A stretch of DNA of 64,000 bases from Prevotella heparinolytica (GCF_004342845.1 NZ_SLXB01000022.1:1-64000); one strand, 5' to 3'; counted from the first letter of the stretch, positions 7,893-18,225 are shown. A program made the numbers and translations. The notes: generated by a model not told the origin, from the letters alone.

Positions 7893-10580
7893 ATGATTGC
7901 GACAAAGGATGATTATAGTCATATCGGTCTGACCGATGAACAGGTGCTGAAGAGCCGCATCGAGCATGGGGTGAACTTGTTGACACCTCCCAAACGCCCA
8001 TCTTTGTGGAAACTGTATCTGGAGAAGTTCGAAGATCCTGTGGTAAGAGTGTTGTTGGTGGCGGCTCTGTTTTCTCTGCTTATTTCCATCGTGGAAAATG
8101 AATATGCCGAAACCATCGGCATTATTATGGCCATTCTGCTGGCCACCGGTATCGGCTTTTTCTTTGAATACGACGCCGGAAAAAAGTTCGACCTGCTGAA
8201 TGCCGTGAACGAGGAAACTTTGGTGAAAGTGATTCGCAACGGTCGTGTGCAGGAGATTCCCCGTAAAGAAGTAGTGGTAGGCGACATCGTTTTGCTGGAG
8301 ACCGGTGAAGAGGTGCCCGCCGACGGTGCATTGCTGGAAGCTGTTTCCCTGCAAGTGAACGAATCGAACCTGACCGGCGAGCCGGTAGTGTCTAAAACCA
8401 CTGTGGAGACGGACTTTGACGAGGAAGCTACGTATGCTTCCAACCACATATTGCGCGGTACCACGATAGTGGACGGGCATGGGACTATGTGTGTGGAGGC
8501 AGTGGGCGATGCCACGGAAATCGGTAAGGTGGCTCGCCGGAGCACTGAGCAGAGCACGGAACCTACTCCCCTGAACATTCAATTGACCAAGCTGGCCAAC
8601 CTGATTGGGAAAATCGGTTTCTCTGTGGCGGGGCTGGCTTTCCTGATTTTCTTTGTAAAGGATGTGGCACTGGTTTATGACTTTGCGTCTTTCCATACCT
8701 TCCGCGACTGGCTGCCGGCCCTGCAAGCCACTTTACAATATTTCATGATGGCCGTGACCTTGATTGTCGTGGCCGTGCCCGAAGGTTTGCCCATGAGCGT
8801 CACCCTCAGCCTGGCTTTGAACATGCGTCGCATGCTTTCGACCAACAACCTGGTGCGCAAAATGCATGCTTGCGAAACGATGGGTGCCATTACGGTAATT
8901 TGTACCGATAAGACAGGGACGTTGACGCAAAACCTGATGCAGGTGTATGAGGCGAATTTCGGCGGATTGAAGAATGGTAGCGAGTTGGGAAATGACGACC
9001 TCAGCCGGTTGGTGATGGAGGGAATCAGCGTCAATTCCACCGCTTTTCTGGAAGAGGGTGCGTCCGGCGAAAAGCCGAAAGGCGTGGGTAATCCGACGGA
9101 GGTGGCTTTGCTGCTCTGGTTGAATGAGCAAGGTAAAGATTATCTTGCCCTGCGCGAACAAGCCACTGTCATTGATCAGCTGACTTTCTCTACGGAACGG
9201 AAATTTATGGCCACTTTGGTGCACTCTCCCCTGCTGGGAAAAAAGATTCTGTATGTGAAGGGTGCTTCGGAGATTGTGCTGGGCAAGTGCAAGGAGGTGA
9301 TTTTAGACGGCAAGCGTGTTGACGCGTCGGAATATCGCCCGGCAATAGAGGCACAGTTGCTCAACTACCAGAATATGGCAATGCGTACCCTTGGTTTTGC
9401 ATTCAGGGTGATGGATGAGGAGGAACAGGAAATAGGAAAAGAGATACAGGAAAAAGTAAAAGACATGTCGTTCTTGGGAGTGGTTGCCATCAGCGACCCC
9501 ATTCGTCCGGATGTGCCTGCCGCCGTCGAAAAATGTCGTTCGGCAGGTATCGACGTAAAGATTGTGACGGGTGATACTCCCGGTACGGCAACTGAGATAG
9601 CACGCCAAATAGGCTTATGGCTGCCGGAAGATACGGAGCGCAATCGTATTACGGGAGCAGCGTTTGCCGAACTGACCGATGAAGAGGCGTTGGACCGTGT
9701 GATGGATTTGAAGATTATGTCGCGTGCGCGCCCCACGGATAAGCAGAGGTTGGTGCAACTGTTGCAGCAGAAAGGGGCGGTGGTGGCTGTGACGGGCGAC
9801 GGAACCAATGATGCCCCGGCTTTGAACCATGCCCAAGTAGGTCTTTCGATGGGTACGGGAACTTCCGTGGCCAAGGAAGCCAGCGACATAACCTTGCTGG
9901 ACGATTCTTTCAACAGTATAGGTACGGCTGTGATGTGGGGGCGTTCTTTGTATAAAAACATACAGCGTTTCATCGTGTTTCAGCTCACCATTAATTTCGT
10001 GGCACTTTTCATCGTGCTGTTAGGCTCTTTGGTGGGTACCGAACTGCCACTCACCGTGACGCAGATGCTGTGGGTGAACCTGATCATGGATACGTTTGCC
10101 GCATTGGCACTGGCATCCATTCCACCCGGTGAGGGTGTGATGAAAGAGAAGCCGCGCAAAAGTACGGATTTTATCATTACCGGCTCTATGAAGGTTCATA
10201 TACTGGGCATGGGGCTGGCCTTTCTGGCTGTACTGATGGGGATGCTTCTTTGGTTTGCCCATGAAGAGGGCGGGATGACGCCTCGCCGCTTGACGATTTT
10301 CTTCACGTTCTTCGTCATGCTTCAGTTCTGGAATCTCTTCAATGCACGCGTGTTCGGTACTTCGGATTCGGCATTCAAGGGTATCACCAAGTCGTATGGA
10401 ATGGAATTGATCATACTTGCCATTTTGGGCGGACAGATACTGATCGTGCAGTTTGGCGGTGCTGTGTTCCGCACCGTTCCGCTCGATTTGTCCACTTGGA
10501 TGGCGATTGTGTCTTCCACGTCTCTTGTATTGTGGATGGGCGAACTTGTCCGTCTTGTGCAGCGTTTAATACGGAAATAG
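7893..10580 (+). CDS. calcium-translocating P-type ATPase (PMCA/SERCA type)
   Basis: Membrane pump that uses ATP to export Ca2+. Order of features: N-terminal cation-ATPase segment (HIGLTDEQVLKSRIEHG), A-domain with LTGEPV, TM4 with the ion-site motif VPEGLPM, phosphorylation motif CTDKTGTLTQN (Asp near residue 347), the nucleotide-binding domain, P-domain TGDTPGTA and TGDGTNDAPAL, then six C-terminal hydrophobic helices. Length 895 aa is usual for bacterial PMCA-type pumps. A Bacteroides -7 box TACCTTTG lies at 7858-7865, 28 bp before the ATG. The HAD gene follows 5 bp after the stop, suggesting co-transcription. Confidence 0.93.
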   Translation: MIATKDDYSHIGLTDEQVLKSRIEHGVNLLTPPKRPSLWKLYLEKFEDPVVRVLLVAALFSLLISIVENEYAETIGIIMAILLATGIGFFFEYDAGKKFDLLNAVNEETLVKVIRNGRVQEIPRKEVVVGDIVLLETGEEVPADGALLEAVSLQVNESNLTGEPVVSKTTVETDFDEEATYASNHILRGTTIVDGHGTMCVEAVGDATEIGKVARRSTEQSTEPTPLNIQLTKLANLIGKIGFSVAGLAFLIFFVKDVALVYDFASFHTFRDWLPALQATLQYFMMAVTLIVVAVPEGLPMSVTLSLALNMRRMLSTNNLVRKMHACETMGAITVICTDKTGTLTQNLMQVYEANFGGLKNGSELGNDDLSRLVMEGISVNSTAFLEEGASGEKPKGVGNPTEVALLLWLNEQGKDYLALREQATVIDQLTFSTERKFMATLVHSPLLGKKILYVKGASEIVLGKCKEVILDGKRVDASEYRPAIEAQLLNYQNMAMRTLGFAFRVMDEEEQEIGKEIQEKVKDMSFLGVVAISDPIRPDVPAAVEKCRSAGIDVKIVTGDTPGTATEIARQIGLWLPEDTERNRITGAAFAELTDEEALDRVMDLKIMSRARPTDKQRLVQLLQQKGAVVAVTGDGTNDAPALNHAQVGLSMGTGTSVAKEASDITLLDDSFNSIGTAVMWGRSLYKNIQRFIVFQLTINFVALFIVLLGSLVGTELPLTVTQMLWVNLIMDTFAALALASIPPGEGVMKEKPRKSTDFIITGSMKVHILGMGLAFLAVLMGMLLWFAHEEGGMTPRRLTIFFTFFVMLQFWNLFNARVFGTSDSAFKGITKSYGMELIILAILGGQILIVQFGGAVFRTVPLDLSTWMAIVSSTSLVLWMGELVRLVQRLIRK

Positions 10581-10585
10581 GAAAA

Positions 10586-11209
10586 ATGAGAAAGAGAGGA
10601 GTTAAAAACCTTATTATTGATTTCGGTGGCGTGCTGATAGATTTAGACCGTCAACGTTGTATCGAGAATTTCAAATCTTTAGGATTTCAGGACGTAGAGG
10701 CAATGCTGGATATCTATCATCAGCAGGATTTTTTTCAGAATTATGAGAAGGGGCTGATAACCGGTGAGGAGTTCCGCGATGTGATTCGTGGAAAGATAGG
10801 AAAACCGGTGACCGATGCGCAAATAGACGATGCATGGAACAGCTTTTTGGTAGGCATCCCGGTGGCTAAGCTGAACCTGCTTTTGAAGCTGCGTAAGAGT
10901 TATGTGGTCTATCTGTTGAGTAATACCAACGACATCCATTGGCAATGGGCGTGCAAGCATGCGTTTCCTTACAAGGGTTTTCGGGCAGAGGACTACTTTG
11001 AGCAAATCTTTCTTTCTTACGAAATGAAAATGGCGAAGCCTGACGCGGTGATTTTTCAGAAGGTGTTGGACGAGACAGGTATTCTTCCTGAAGAAACGCT
11101 TTTTATAGATGATTCCGAGGCCAACTGCCGCGTTGCGAAGACATTAGGTATCTCTACCTACACGCCGCAGGCTCACGAAGACTGGAGCCACCTCTTCGGC
11201 CACCGGTAG
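10586..11209 (+). CDS. HAD family hydrolase (phosphatase)
   Basis: Cytoplasmic haloacid-dehalogenase superfamily phosphatase, 207 aa. Motif I is IDFGGVLIDLD near the N-terminus (first Asp the nucleophile). Motif II is the Ser in VVYLLSNTND, motif III the Lys in KMAKPD, and motif IV FIDDSEANC. This layout is the YihX / alpha-glucose-1-phosphatase-like subfamily. The start is the ATG at 10586, 5 bp after the ATPase stop; the longer in-frame extension overlaps the ATPase and lacks domain content. Physiological substrate not deducible. Confidence 0.88.
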   Translation: MRKRGVKNLIIDFGGVLIDLDRQRCIENFKSLGFQDVEAMLDIYHQQDFFQNYEKGLITGEEFRDVIRGKIGKPVTDAQIDDAWNSFLVGIPVAKLNLLLKLRKSYVVYLLSNTNDIHWQWACKHAFPYKGFRAEDYFEQIFLSYEMKMAKPDAVIFQKVLDETGILPEETLFIDDSEANCRVAKTLGISTYTPQAHEDWSHLFGHR

Positions 11210-11276
11210 TGAGTGCATGCAGATGATGCGTGCTGTGTGGTGAATGACGAGAAGATAAATTAAGAAATATAGAGAA

Positions 11277-12302
11277 GTGCAATTGCTTTGTGATACATCA
11301 GATTTTGCCGGCCGCCCAAGCGTAGCCACCATCGGTTTTTTCGATGGAGTGCACCGGGGGCACCGTTATTTGATAGAACAAGTGCGTGAGGTTGCTGCTG
11401 CGCGTGGACTTGTCGCATCGGTCATCACTTTTCCGGTGCATCCGCACAAAGTGATGCAGCCCGATTTTCGTCCTGAGTTGCTGACTACCTGCGATGAAAA
11501 AGTCTCCCTGCTTGCCCAAACGGAGATTGACTATTGTATCATGATTGACTTCAGTCCAAAGGTGGCCCGGCTTTCGGCAAGGCAGTTCATGTCGATTCTG
11601 AAAGAAAGTTACCGGGTGCAGGTTTTGGTGATTGGCTACGATCATCGTTTCGGCCATAACCGGAGCGAGGGCTTCGACGACTATGTGCGCTACGGACAGG
11701 AGCTGGGTATAGAGGTGCTGCTTGCACGTGCCTACTCTTATAAGAAGAGAACTGTAGATAAGCATAAAGCAACAGCCTTGGAAAACGCTGTTGCTGAAAA
11801 GACAAACGTAGTAGAGGGAACTGATGCGGAGAACACTGCCGTGGCGGCAGAGCGGACAGTCAGTTCTTCCGTCATCCGTCAATTGCTGCTGGGGGGTAAC
11901 GTTGCGGCGGCGGCGGAATACCTGGGATATGACTTCTTCTTGAACGGCACGGTGGTAGACGGTTATCGGGTGGGGCGGACAATAGGTTTCCCCACGGCCA
12001 ATCTGCGGGTAAACGATCCGGATAAGATTATTCCTGCCGACGGAGTCTATGCTGTTCGTGTATTTGTAGCCGGAGTGGAATATGGCGGCATGCTGAGTAT
12101 CGGCTATCGCCCTACACTAAGTAACGGGTCTGACCGCAGTATCGAAGTCCACATCTTTCACTTCAATGCCGATATCTATGATCAGCCGATGCGCCTTTCT
12201 TTTGTACGTTATATGCGTCCGGAGCAGAAATTTGATACGGTGGACGAGTTGATAGCCCGCATCCGTCAAGACGAAACGGAGATTAAGGCAATATTGTCTT
12301 GA
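11277..12302 (+). CDS. ribF: bifunctional riboflavin kinase / FAD synthetase
   Basis: Makes FMN from riboflavin and then FAD. The N-terminal FAD synthetase half has the nucleotidyltransferase signature ATIGFFDGVHRGHR (HxGH-like) and VIGYDHRFGHNRSEG. The C-terminal flavokinase half has VGRTIGFPTANL. The best start is the GTG at 11277, preceded by a purine-rich AGAGAA. Between the two halves (about residues 160-195) sits an Ala/Glu/Asn-rich insert before VSSSVIRQLL. Most RibF proteins are ~310 aa; this is 341, and the insert accounts for the difference. Confidence 0.92.
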   Translation: MQLLCDTSDFAGRPSVATIGFFDGVHRGHRYLIEQVREVAAARGLVASVITFPVHPHKVMQPDFRPELLTTCDEKVSLLAQTEIDYCIMIDFSPKVARLSARQFMSILKESYRVQVLVIGYDHRFGHNRSEGFDDYVRYGQELGIEVLLARAYSYKKRTVDKHKATALENAVAEKTNVVEGTDAENTAVAAERTVSSSVIRQLLLGGNVAAAAEYLGYDFFLNGTVVDGYRVGRTIGFPTANLRVNDPDKIIPADGVYAVRVFVAGVEYGGMLSIGYRPTLSNGSDRSIEVHIFHFNADIYDQPMRLSFVRYMRPEQKFDTVDELIARIRQDETEIKAILS

Positions 12303-12341
12303 GCATGGTCGGGTGGGGCTTGTGTTTTGAGATAAGCGAAA

Positions 12342-12394
12342 GCGGGTTTCGCGGATTGGCTTGATTATTTATGAGCCGAATTCGTGAAACCCGC
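12342..12394. terminator. terminator hairpin between ribF and susD
   Basis: Long inverted repeat, GCGGGTTTC... paired with ...GAAACCCGC, about 20 bp per arm with few mismatches, between convergent genes. It can serve both strands. Confidence 0.65.
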
Positions 12395-12452
12395 ATCATT
12401 TATGCCTATAAGCGGCTGCTGAGGGCTTCGGACCGGAATCTTTTCAGGTAGG

Positions 12453-14168
12453 TTATTCTTCCCAGTCCGGTATCGCTGCCGACGGGTCGGGGTTCAGCAC
12501 AATGGCTTTGTTCTGGTTGGACTCATACTTGCTGAAGTAAAGAGTGAACCATGGTGCACAGTATCCTTCGATGGAGTTAAGACGGAAACCGACGGGACAG
12601 TTCGTTCCCGGATAGCCGCGTGTGACGGAAAGATTCAACCGTTTGTAGTCCCAATAAATGAGACCTTCGCCCCAGAACTCTATGCGTTTCTGTAGCATGA
12701 GCGCTTGGCGGAATTCATCCATCGTGCCGGCTGTGCAGGTGTATGAGGCATAGCGGTATGTCTGCATGAACGACTGGAGGGCAGCAACGCCTTCGGCCAC
12801 TCCCCGGCTTCCGGCGATGGCTTCGGCTTCGATGAAATACATCTCTTCCACACGCATCAAGGGGTAATCCACTACCGCCCCAATCTTATAATCGTCTACA
12901 TTGCCCTCTTTAGGCTTGAATTTCAGGTTGGTATAGGCCGGCAGATAGGTAAAGTAGCTTGGAGGAAGAATGGTGCGGTATTTCTTTCCCGGAAGTTGGC
13001 CTGCATCTTTCGGCGCTATCCAAGTGGCTTTTCGCCAGTCATCGTCCGCTATCTGCTCAAACAATCGGCTGCTGATGGTGCGGATGGCCCAGTAGTAGTA
13101 ATTACCTACACCGAAATTCTGTTCGGGGCTTATCATGCCGATGAAGTTGATATAACTCGAATACATGTTGTCCTTGGTCAGCATGGAGCCCCACATCCAT
13201 GAAGCGGAACCGATGGAGTTGAATGCTGTAGCGTAATCCTTGCCTCCGAACCATTCTTCTTCGGTCAGCGGAATAGCCCCGCTCTGTTCGATGGCTTCGC
13301 GTGCATAGCGTGCAGCTTTGGCGTAGCAATCTGTTGCCGACGCCACTTCTTGATTGACATGCTCCTTGATGGCAGCCAATGCTTCCGGATTCTTCTCCGT
13401 GCGGGTTGCTATATCCAACCACAAACGAGCCTTCAATCCGTTCACCACAGCTTTGTCCGGCAGATTTTTCCGAGGGCGTACATAATCATTGAGCAGTGCC
13501 CCGGCACTCTCCAGATCGTCCAAGATGAACTTGTACATTGTATAGAACGGAGCACGCGGATTGTTGCGGGCATCGGTTTCCGTGGTTTGTTCGGTCACGA
13601 TGGGTACGGTCAATCCGTACACGCCGTTTTCACGTGCCTCGTCATCGAGCTTTGCTATGCCGGTTTTCTTATATTCGTAGAAGCGTGCCATATCCATATA
13701 AATCATGGCTCGAAACGCCTTGGCAATACCTATATATTGTTTGCTTGTTCCATCGGCCGTGGCCTCGTCCACCACCCGAATCAGGTTATTCGTATTGTTC
13801 AGGAATTTATAATAGTAATAGTATATGGCATTTGCCATAGCGTTTGCCGAGAGTTCTTGGCATGTGCCGAACCAACTGAAATAGTCGTAATAGGCATCAT
13901 ATACATAGAAGTCTTCGCACATTACATCGCGTGTGATGCCGAAAGCCGAATAGCCGAAGTCGAAACTATAGTCCAGTCCGTAGGTGTTGTATGCGTTCAC
14001 AAAGTTCACAATCGCATTGATCTGTCCCATTTGAGCTGCTGATGATTCTGCCACTTGTTGTGCCGTGGCTATGCCGCTTTGTGGAAAAGTCTCTTCGATG
14101 CAACTGCTTATGCACGGTACAGACAGCAACCAAAGTGCAGCGTTACGAAAGATTGTTCTTGTTTTCAT
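12453..14168 (-). CDS. SusD/RagB family outer-membrane lipoprotein
   Basis: Cell-surface nutrient-binding lipoprotein that caps a SusC-type TonB-dependent channel. The N-terminus has a signal peptide and lipobox (VPCISSC, Cys about residue 22). SusD-family features follow: YYYYKFLNNTNNLIR, a TPR-like helical body (IGIAKAFRAMIYMDMARFYE), and the C-terminal RIEFWGEGLIYWDYKRL typical of the family. Length 571 aa is normal. It lies 34 bp downstream of the susC-like gene on the same strand, so the two are one operon. No glycosidase, sulfatase or sigma/anti-sigma pair is beside it, so the substrate is unknown. Confidence 0.92.
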   Translation of the reverse strand: MKTRTIFRNAALWLLSVPCISSCIEETFPQSGIATAQQVAESSAAQMGQINAIVNFVNAYNTYGLDYSFDFGYSAFGITRDVMCEDFYVYDAYYDYFSWFGTCQELSANAMANAIYYYYYKFLNNTNNLIRVVDEATADGTSKQYIGIAKAFRAMIYMDMARFYEYKKTGIAKLDDEARENGVYGLTVPIVTEQTTETDARNNPRAPFYTMYKFILDDLESAGALLNDYVRPRKNLPDKAVVNGLKARLWLDIATRTEKNPEALAAIKEHVNQEVASATDCYAKAARYAREAIEQSGAIPLTEEEWFGGKDYATAFNSIGSASWMWGSMLTKDNMYSSYINFIGMISPEQNFGVGNYYYWAIRTISSRLFEQIADDDWRKATWIAPKDAGQLPGKKYRTILPPSYFTYLPAYTNLKFKPKEGNVDDYKIGAVVDYPLMRVEEMYFIEAEAIAGSRGVAEGVAALQSFMQTYRYASYTCTAGTMDEFRQALMLQKRIEFWGEGLIYWDYKRLNLSVTRGYPGTNCPVGFRLNSIEGYCAPWFTLYFSKYESNQNKAIVLNPDPSAAIPDWEE

Positions 14169-14202
14169 GATTTCCGATTTTTTTTAGGAAGTTGTGACTT
14201 AA

Positions 14203-17200
14203 TTAAAACTGGAGCGTAAGTCCTGCCGAGAAAGTACGCACGGGCGATACGGTTTGTGTGGCTCCTACGCCGGTGACCGACATTCGGGGATCCATCCCTT
14301 TCCGTTTTGACCAGTAATAGATGTTGTCGGCCGATACGTATACCCGCAAGCTGCTTACCTGCAAATGCGAGAGTACGCTTCGAGGCAGTGTATATCCAAA
14401 TTGTGCATTCTGGAAGTTCAGGTAGCTGCCGTCGATGAGGAAGCGGTCGGACTGAGCCGCAGTGTTTTGGTCGTTGAAATGCCAGCGCGGAATGTTCGAA
14501 CCGGTATTTTCGGGCGTCCAGGCTTTTGCTACATCCTTGTGCATGCGATATCCCAATCCGTCGGGAGTGGGGTTGCCCATCAACGAAGCATAACCGTAGT
14601 CGTACGTCTTTCCGCCCAGCGAGTAAGTGAATTGCATGGAAAAGTCGAAGCCATAGAAGCTGAGTGAAGTGCCGAAACCGCCGAAAGCATCGGGATTCGG
14701 ATTGCCGCACAAGTAATAGTCACCGGTAGAATAGGTTGTGGTAGTCTTTTCTTCGCCGGTTTTCTTGTCGGTATAATACCATTGCGAAAGCCCCTTGTCG
14801 GAAACGCCGGCATAGCGCTTCATATACCAAGTGTTTATGGGTAATCCTTCTCCGTAGTAGCGTGCACCGTTAAAGTAGCCCTGATAGCCGTTTACCTCTT
14901 GAGTTTTCTTCTCATCGGGCAAAAAGCTTATTCGGTTTTTATAAGCAGTCAGGTTCATGTTGATGTTCCAACGCACATCGCGGGTGTCGATGGGGGTATA
15001 GTTCAGTTCTAACTCCACGCCGCTGTTTTTCATATCTCCTACGTTGTCATAATAGCCGGCATAACCCATGGAGAGGGGAACCGTAAACCAGTTGAGCATG
15101 TCTGTTGTCTTACGGTAGAAATACTCGATACCGCCCGACAGTTTGTGTTTGAAAAATGAAAATTCCACACCCATATTCACATTTGTATTGGTTTCCCATG
15201 TGATATTCTGCGTACCTCGTCCGCTGAAGCGCAAAGCCAGTTCGTCATTGCTGTTATCTATGGCGTAACGGTCGGTGTAGTGATAGTTGCCGATGTTGTC
15301 ATTGCCTTGCTGGCCAATCGACCCCTTCAGCTTCAATTCGTCTACCCAAGAGAGGTTGAACCACTCTTCTTTGGCCACCTGCCAAGCTGCTCCGAGTGAG
15401 TAGAAGTTTCCCCATCGGTGGTCGGGATGGAATCGTGAAGAGGCGTCGCGGCGGAACGAGGCCGAGAAGAAGTATTTATTGTCGAAATCGTACAGGCCAC
15501 GGAAGAAGAACCCTTCGGTGTTGTAATCGCTGGCCGATGAGGATGCCTGACCTGCATCGACGACGGCACCGTCCAACTCGTGATTTCCCCAATAGGAGAA
15601 CATGTTTTTCTTGGCTGCGCTTAATGTTACATAGTTATATTTATAGTATTCATGACCTAACAATGCAGAAACGTTGTGCTTTCCGAAAGCGTGTGAATAG
15701 TTCAGCAATTGTTGCAGATTGAGCGTTGTGGTGCGGTCGTGACTTACGCTGATGTATCCCTTATCTTTGGCAGAGTAACCATAGAACGGGTTGGATGTGG
15801 CAAACCCCCTTCCTTCGTTGACTGTGGTGCCTACCGTAAAGTTGAATTTGAAGTCCTTAAGAAAGATTATGTCTACAAAGGCATTCCCGGTCAGTGTATT
15901 GCCTGTGGTACTCCCCAAGTCGATAATTGCCGTTTGCAACGAAGTGTTTGGTTGAAATGGGCGATTGATTCCGAGTAAAGACTCTTTGGTTCCGTAATCA
16001 TAAACCTTTCCTACCTCGTTCGTCAGAATATTTCCGGAGGCATCGCGCAGGTAGACCGGATAGATTGGCGCAATGGCCTCCGTATATCCCGGCAATGTAA
16101 CCGAAGACGATTCGGCTTGCGAAGCCACTTTCCTTCGGGAATAGTTGGCTGTTATCCCCATCTTCATCCATTTTTTTGCCTGGTAAGCTCCTTTAACCAT
16201 GGCCGAATAACGTTCGTAGTTGGAGTTTGGCAATATGCCATCGTCTTTCAGATAACCGAACGAACCGTAAAGCTGAAGGGCATTGGTTCCACCTGATACA
16301 TTGATATTGTATTCTTGTCTGAGTGAGGAACTATATGCTTCGTCCACCCAATCATCGGGATAGAGCAGATAGTCTCCCGTCATACGTCCCAAGGTTGCAT
16401 TGGGGTTGAGCTTTCCATCTGTTCCTATCAAGTATTCTCCTTCGGGATAAGAGTAGACGTTGTAGGCCAGTCCGCCCTTATCTTTGGTTCCGTAGAGCAT
16501 ATTCTGATTTGCCTTTACATGAGCCTCGGCCGCACTCAGTTTGCCATCGGCCATCAGCTGGTTGTATAGTGCGCGATAGTGCATCTCGTAATATTCGCCC
16601 GGGTCCTTGATGTAGTCGTAATCTATGGTTCCGCGTGAGTTTACTCCCCATTTGGCTGTAGCCGTAACCACTGCCTCACCCGCCTTGGCTTGTTTCGTGG
16701 TGATGATGATGACGCCGTTGGCTCCACGCGCACCATACAACGAGTTGGAGGCGGCATCTTTAAGCACTGATATAGACTCAACATCGCTGGGATTGATGTT
16801 GTTCCATCCGCCGGAATAAGGAATACCGTCAACAATGACCAAAGGAGAGGTGCCCGCATTGATTGATCCTATGCCGCGCAGGATAATGGCAGGAGTACTG
16901 CCGGGTTGTCCCGAACTGGCAGTCATTTGCAAGCCGGCCACTTGCCCGGCCAGCGATTCGAAAACGTTGGTCGTGGAGCGTTTCGTGAGTTTCTCCGAGT
17001 TGACGAATGTGGCCGAACCGGTGAATGCCGACCGTTTGGCCGTACCATAGGCCACTACCATTACCTCGTCCAGCAGTTTGTCATCTTCTTTCATCTCGAT
17101 GTTGATAACGGTGCGTCCGTTCACCGGCACTTCCTGCGATTTCATACCTACATACGATATCATCAGCACGGCATCTCGTGCTACGCCCGACAACGTGTAT

Positions 17201-17397
17201 TTGCCGTTGACGTCAGTGGTACTACCCAATGTTTGGTCGTTCTTCACAATAATCGTTGCGCCTATCACCGGTTGCTTACCGGAATCGGTGACTATACCTC
17301 TCACCGTCAGGCTTTGAGCCGCCAATGTAGATACAAAGAAGAAGCTGCATAAAAAGCCCCATGTTCTTTTCAGCAAAAATAAACGATGTTTTTCCAT
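14203..17397 (-). CDS. SusC/RagA family TonB-linked outer-membrane protein
   Basis: TonB-dependent outer-membrane channel, 1064 aa. The start is the ATG at 17397 (MEKHRLFLLKR...), with a signal peptide ending near LAAQS. Next are a CarboxypepD_reg-like domain (VRGIVTDSGKQPVIGATI), the SusC box (MSYVGMKSQEV), a TonB plug (LAGQVAGLQM, LRGIGSINAGTSPLVIVDGI) and a large beta-barrel ending in GLTLQF with a terminal Phe. Forms an operon with the SusD-like gene at 12453. The regulator is not visible. The ~950-bp upstream region probably holds its promoter. Confidence 0.93.
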   Translation of the reverse strand: MEKHRLFLLKRTWGFLCSFFFVSTLAAQSLTVRGIVTDSGKQPVIGATIIVKNDQTLGSTTDVNGKYTLSGVARDAVLMISYVGMKSQEVPVNGRTVINIEMKEDDKLLDEVMVVAYGTAKRSAFTGSATFVNSEKLTKRSTTNVFESLAGQVAGLQMTASSGQPGSTPAIILRGIGSINAGTSPLVIVDGIPYSGGWNNINPSDVESISVLKDAASNSLYGARGANGVIIITTKQAKAGEAVVTATAKWGVNSRGTIDYDYIKDPGEYYEMHYRALYNQLMADGKLSAAEAHVKANQNMLYGTKDKGGLAYNVYSYPEGEYLIGTDGKLNPNATLGRMTGDYLLYPDDWVDEAYSSSLRQEYNINVSGGTNALQLYGSFGYLKDDGILPNSNYERYSAMVKGAYQAKKWMKMGITANYSRRKVASQAESSSVTLPGYTEAIAPIYPVYLRDASGNILTNEVGKVYDYGTKESLLGINRPFQPNTSLQTAIIDLGSTTGNTLTGNAFVDIIFLKDFKFNFTVGTTVNEGRGFATSNPFYGYSAKDKGYISVSHDRTTTLNLQQLLNYSHAFGKHNVSALLGHEYYKYNYVTLSAAKKNMFSYWGNHELDGAVVDAGQASSSASDYNTEGFFFRGLYDFDNKYFFSASFRRDASSRFHPDHRWGNFYSLGAAWQVAKEEWFNLSWVDELKLKGSIGQQGNDNIGNYHYTDRYAIDNSNDELALRFSGRGTQNITWETNTNVNMGVEFSFFKHKLSGGIEYFYRKTTDMLNWFTVPLSMGYAGYYDNVGDMKNSGVELELNYTPIDTRDVRWNINMNLTAYKNRISFLPDEKKTQEVNGYQGYFNGARYYGEGLPINTWYMKRYAGVSDKGLSQWYYTDKKTGEEKTTTTYSTGDYYLCGNPNPDAFGGFGTSLSFYGFDFSMQFTYSLGGKTYDYGYASLMGNPTPDGLGYRMHKDVAKAWTPENTGSNIPRWHFNDQNTAAQSDRFLIDGSYLNFQNAQFGYTLPRSVLSHLQVSSLRVYVSADNIYYWSKRKGMDPRMSVTGVGATQTVSPVRTFSAGLTLQF

Positions 17398-18225
17398 AAC
17401 CAATTATATGTTAAAAAGTTTATGACCTAAAATCCTGCCAAGTTGGTACAATACACGATGGGTTGAAAGCATGTTTCATAATAAAGCGACTTTAAGTAAT
17501 GATTTGTCTGTATTTATATTTTGAAAGCAATAAATATCTGTTTTTATTTATGTCTTGAAGAGATATTGTAATAATGAATTTGTTGGCAAATATATAACAA
17601 ACTTTTAGGAAACAATATATTTTATAAAGAAAATAAAAGGCGTTGGATAATCCTATTGGAGTGCGCCGTGTTCTATAATAACGTTCGATATAATTCTACA
17701 AACACTTTTCTGATTATTAGAAGCATAGCGATAAAATACCTGAGCTCGGTACAGGTTGCTTTTGCTAAAATGAGGGCTGCATCTTGTCGGACAGCTATTT
17801 CCTTGAATGTCCCTGTTTACAGCGGTCAGGCAGGAGAGAGCCTTTTAAGCCGGGTATCCTCTCCCTGTTTTGACAGCTACAATCCTTTGTCTTGACAGAT
17901 GCAAGTGTTCAAGCCGACAGATACAAGTCTCTGACGTGACAGACACAAGTGTCTGAGCCGTCAGATACAGGTGTCTGGCAAGGCAGGGGTAAATATTTGA
18001 TAACCAACGGAATTTCACTTTAAAATACAACCCTTCGGGTGAGGTTATCGACCTGCTTCTTATCCCGAATGCAGGTATAAAATATTAAATTTATGGATGC
18101 CGGGGGGATTGTCGAGACAAGGCAGGTTCATTCAAAACGATGAAAGGGAAGCTGTGTGCCGACAAGGATTATATGGGGACAGGATATATTTTCTCTTTAT
18201 TTATCGTGATTCGTTCTTTTTTTAT
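17398..18225. other. intergenic region upstream of susC
   Basis: About 830 bp without a convincing gene. The first ~250 bp beside susC is AT-rich and probably carries its promoter. The middle holds a 22-bp tandem repeat array (17871-17980). An open frame on the minus strand across that array translates as a repetitive peptide and is not accepted as a gene. Confidence 0.6.
17871..17980. repeat. five imperfect 22-bp tandem repeats
   Basis: Units start at 17871, 17893, 17915, 17937 and 17959 with exact 22-bp spacing. Each begins with a variant of (T/C)GACAG and most continue AYACAAGTGTCTGA. A partial sixth begins at 17981 (AGGCAG). The 22-bp period is two helical turns. Function unknown. Confidence 0.8.

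Noticed and set aside
12453..17397. SusC/SusD pair as part of a polysaccharide utilization locus
   Set aside because: No glycosidase, lyase, sulfatase or hybrid sensor gene lies beside the pair, so no glycan substrate can be claimed.
17845..18030. 61-codon minus-strand frame over the 22-bp repeats
   Set aside because: The peptide only reflects the DNA repeats; no start context.
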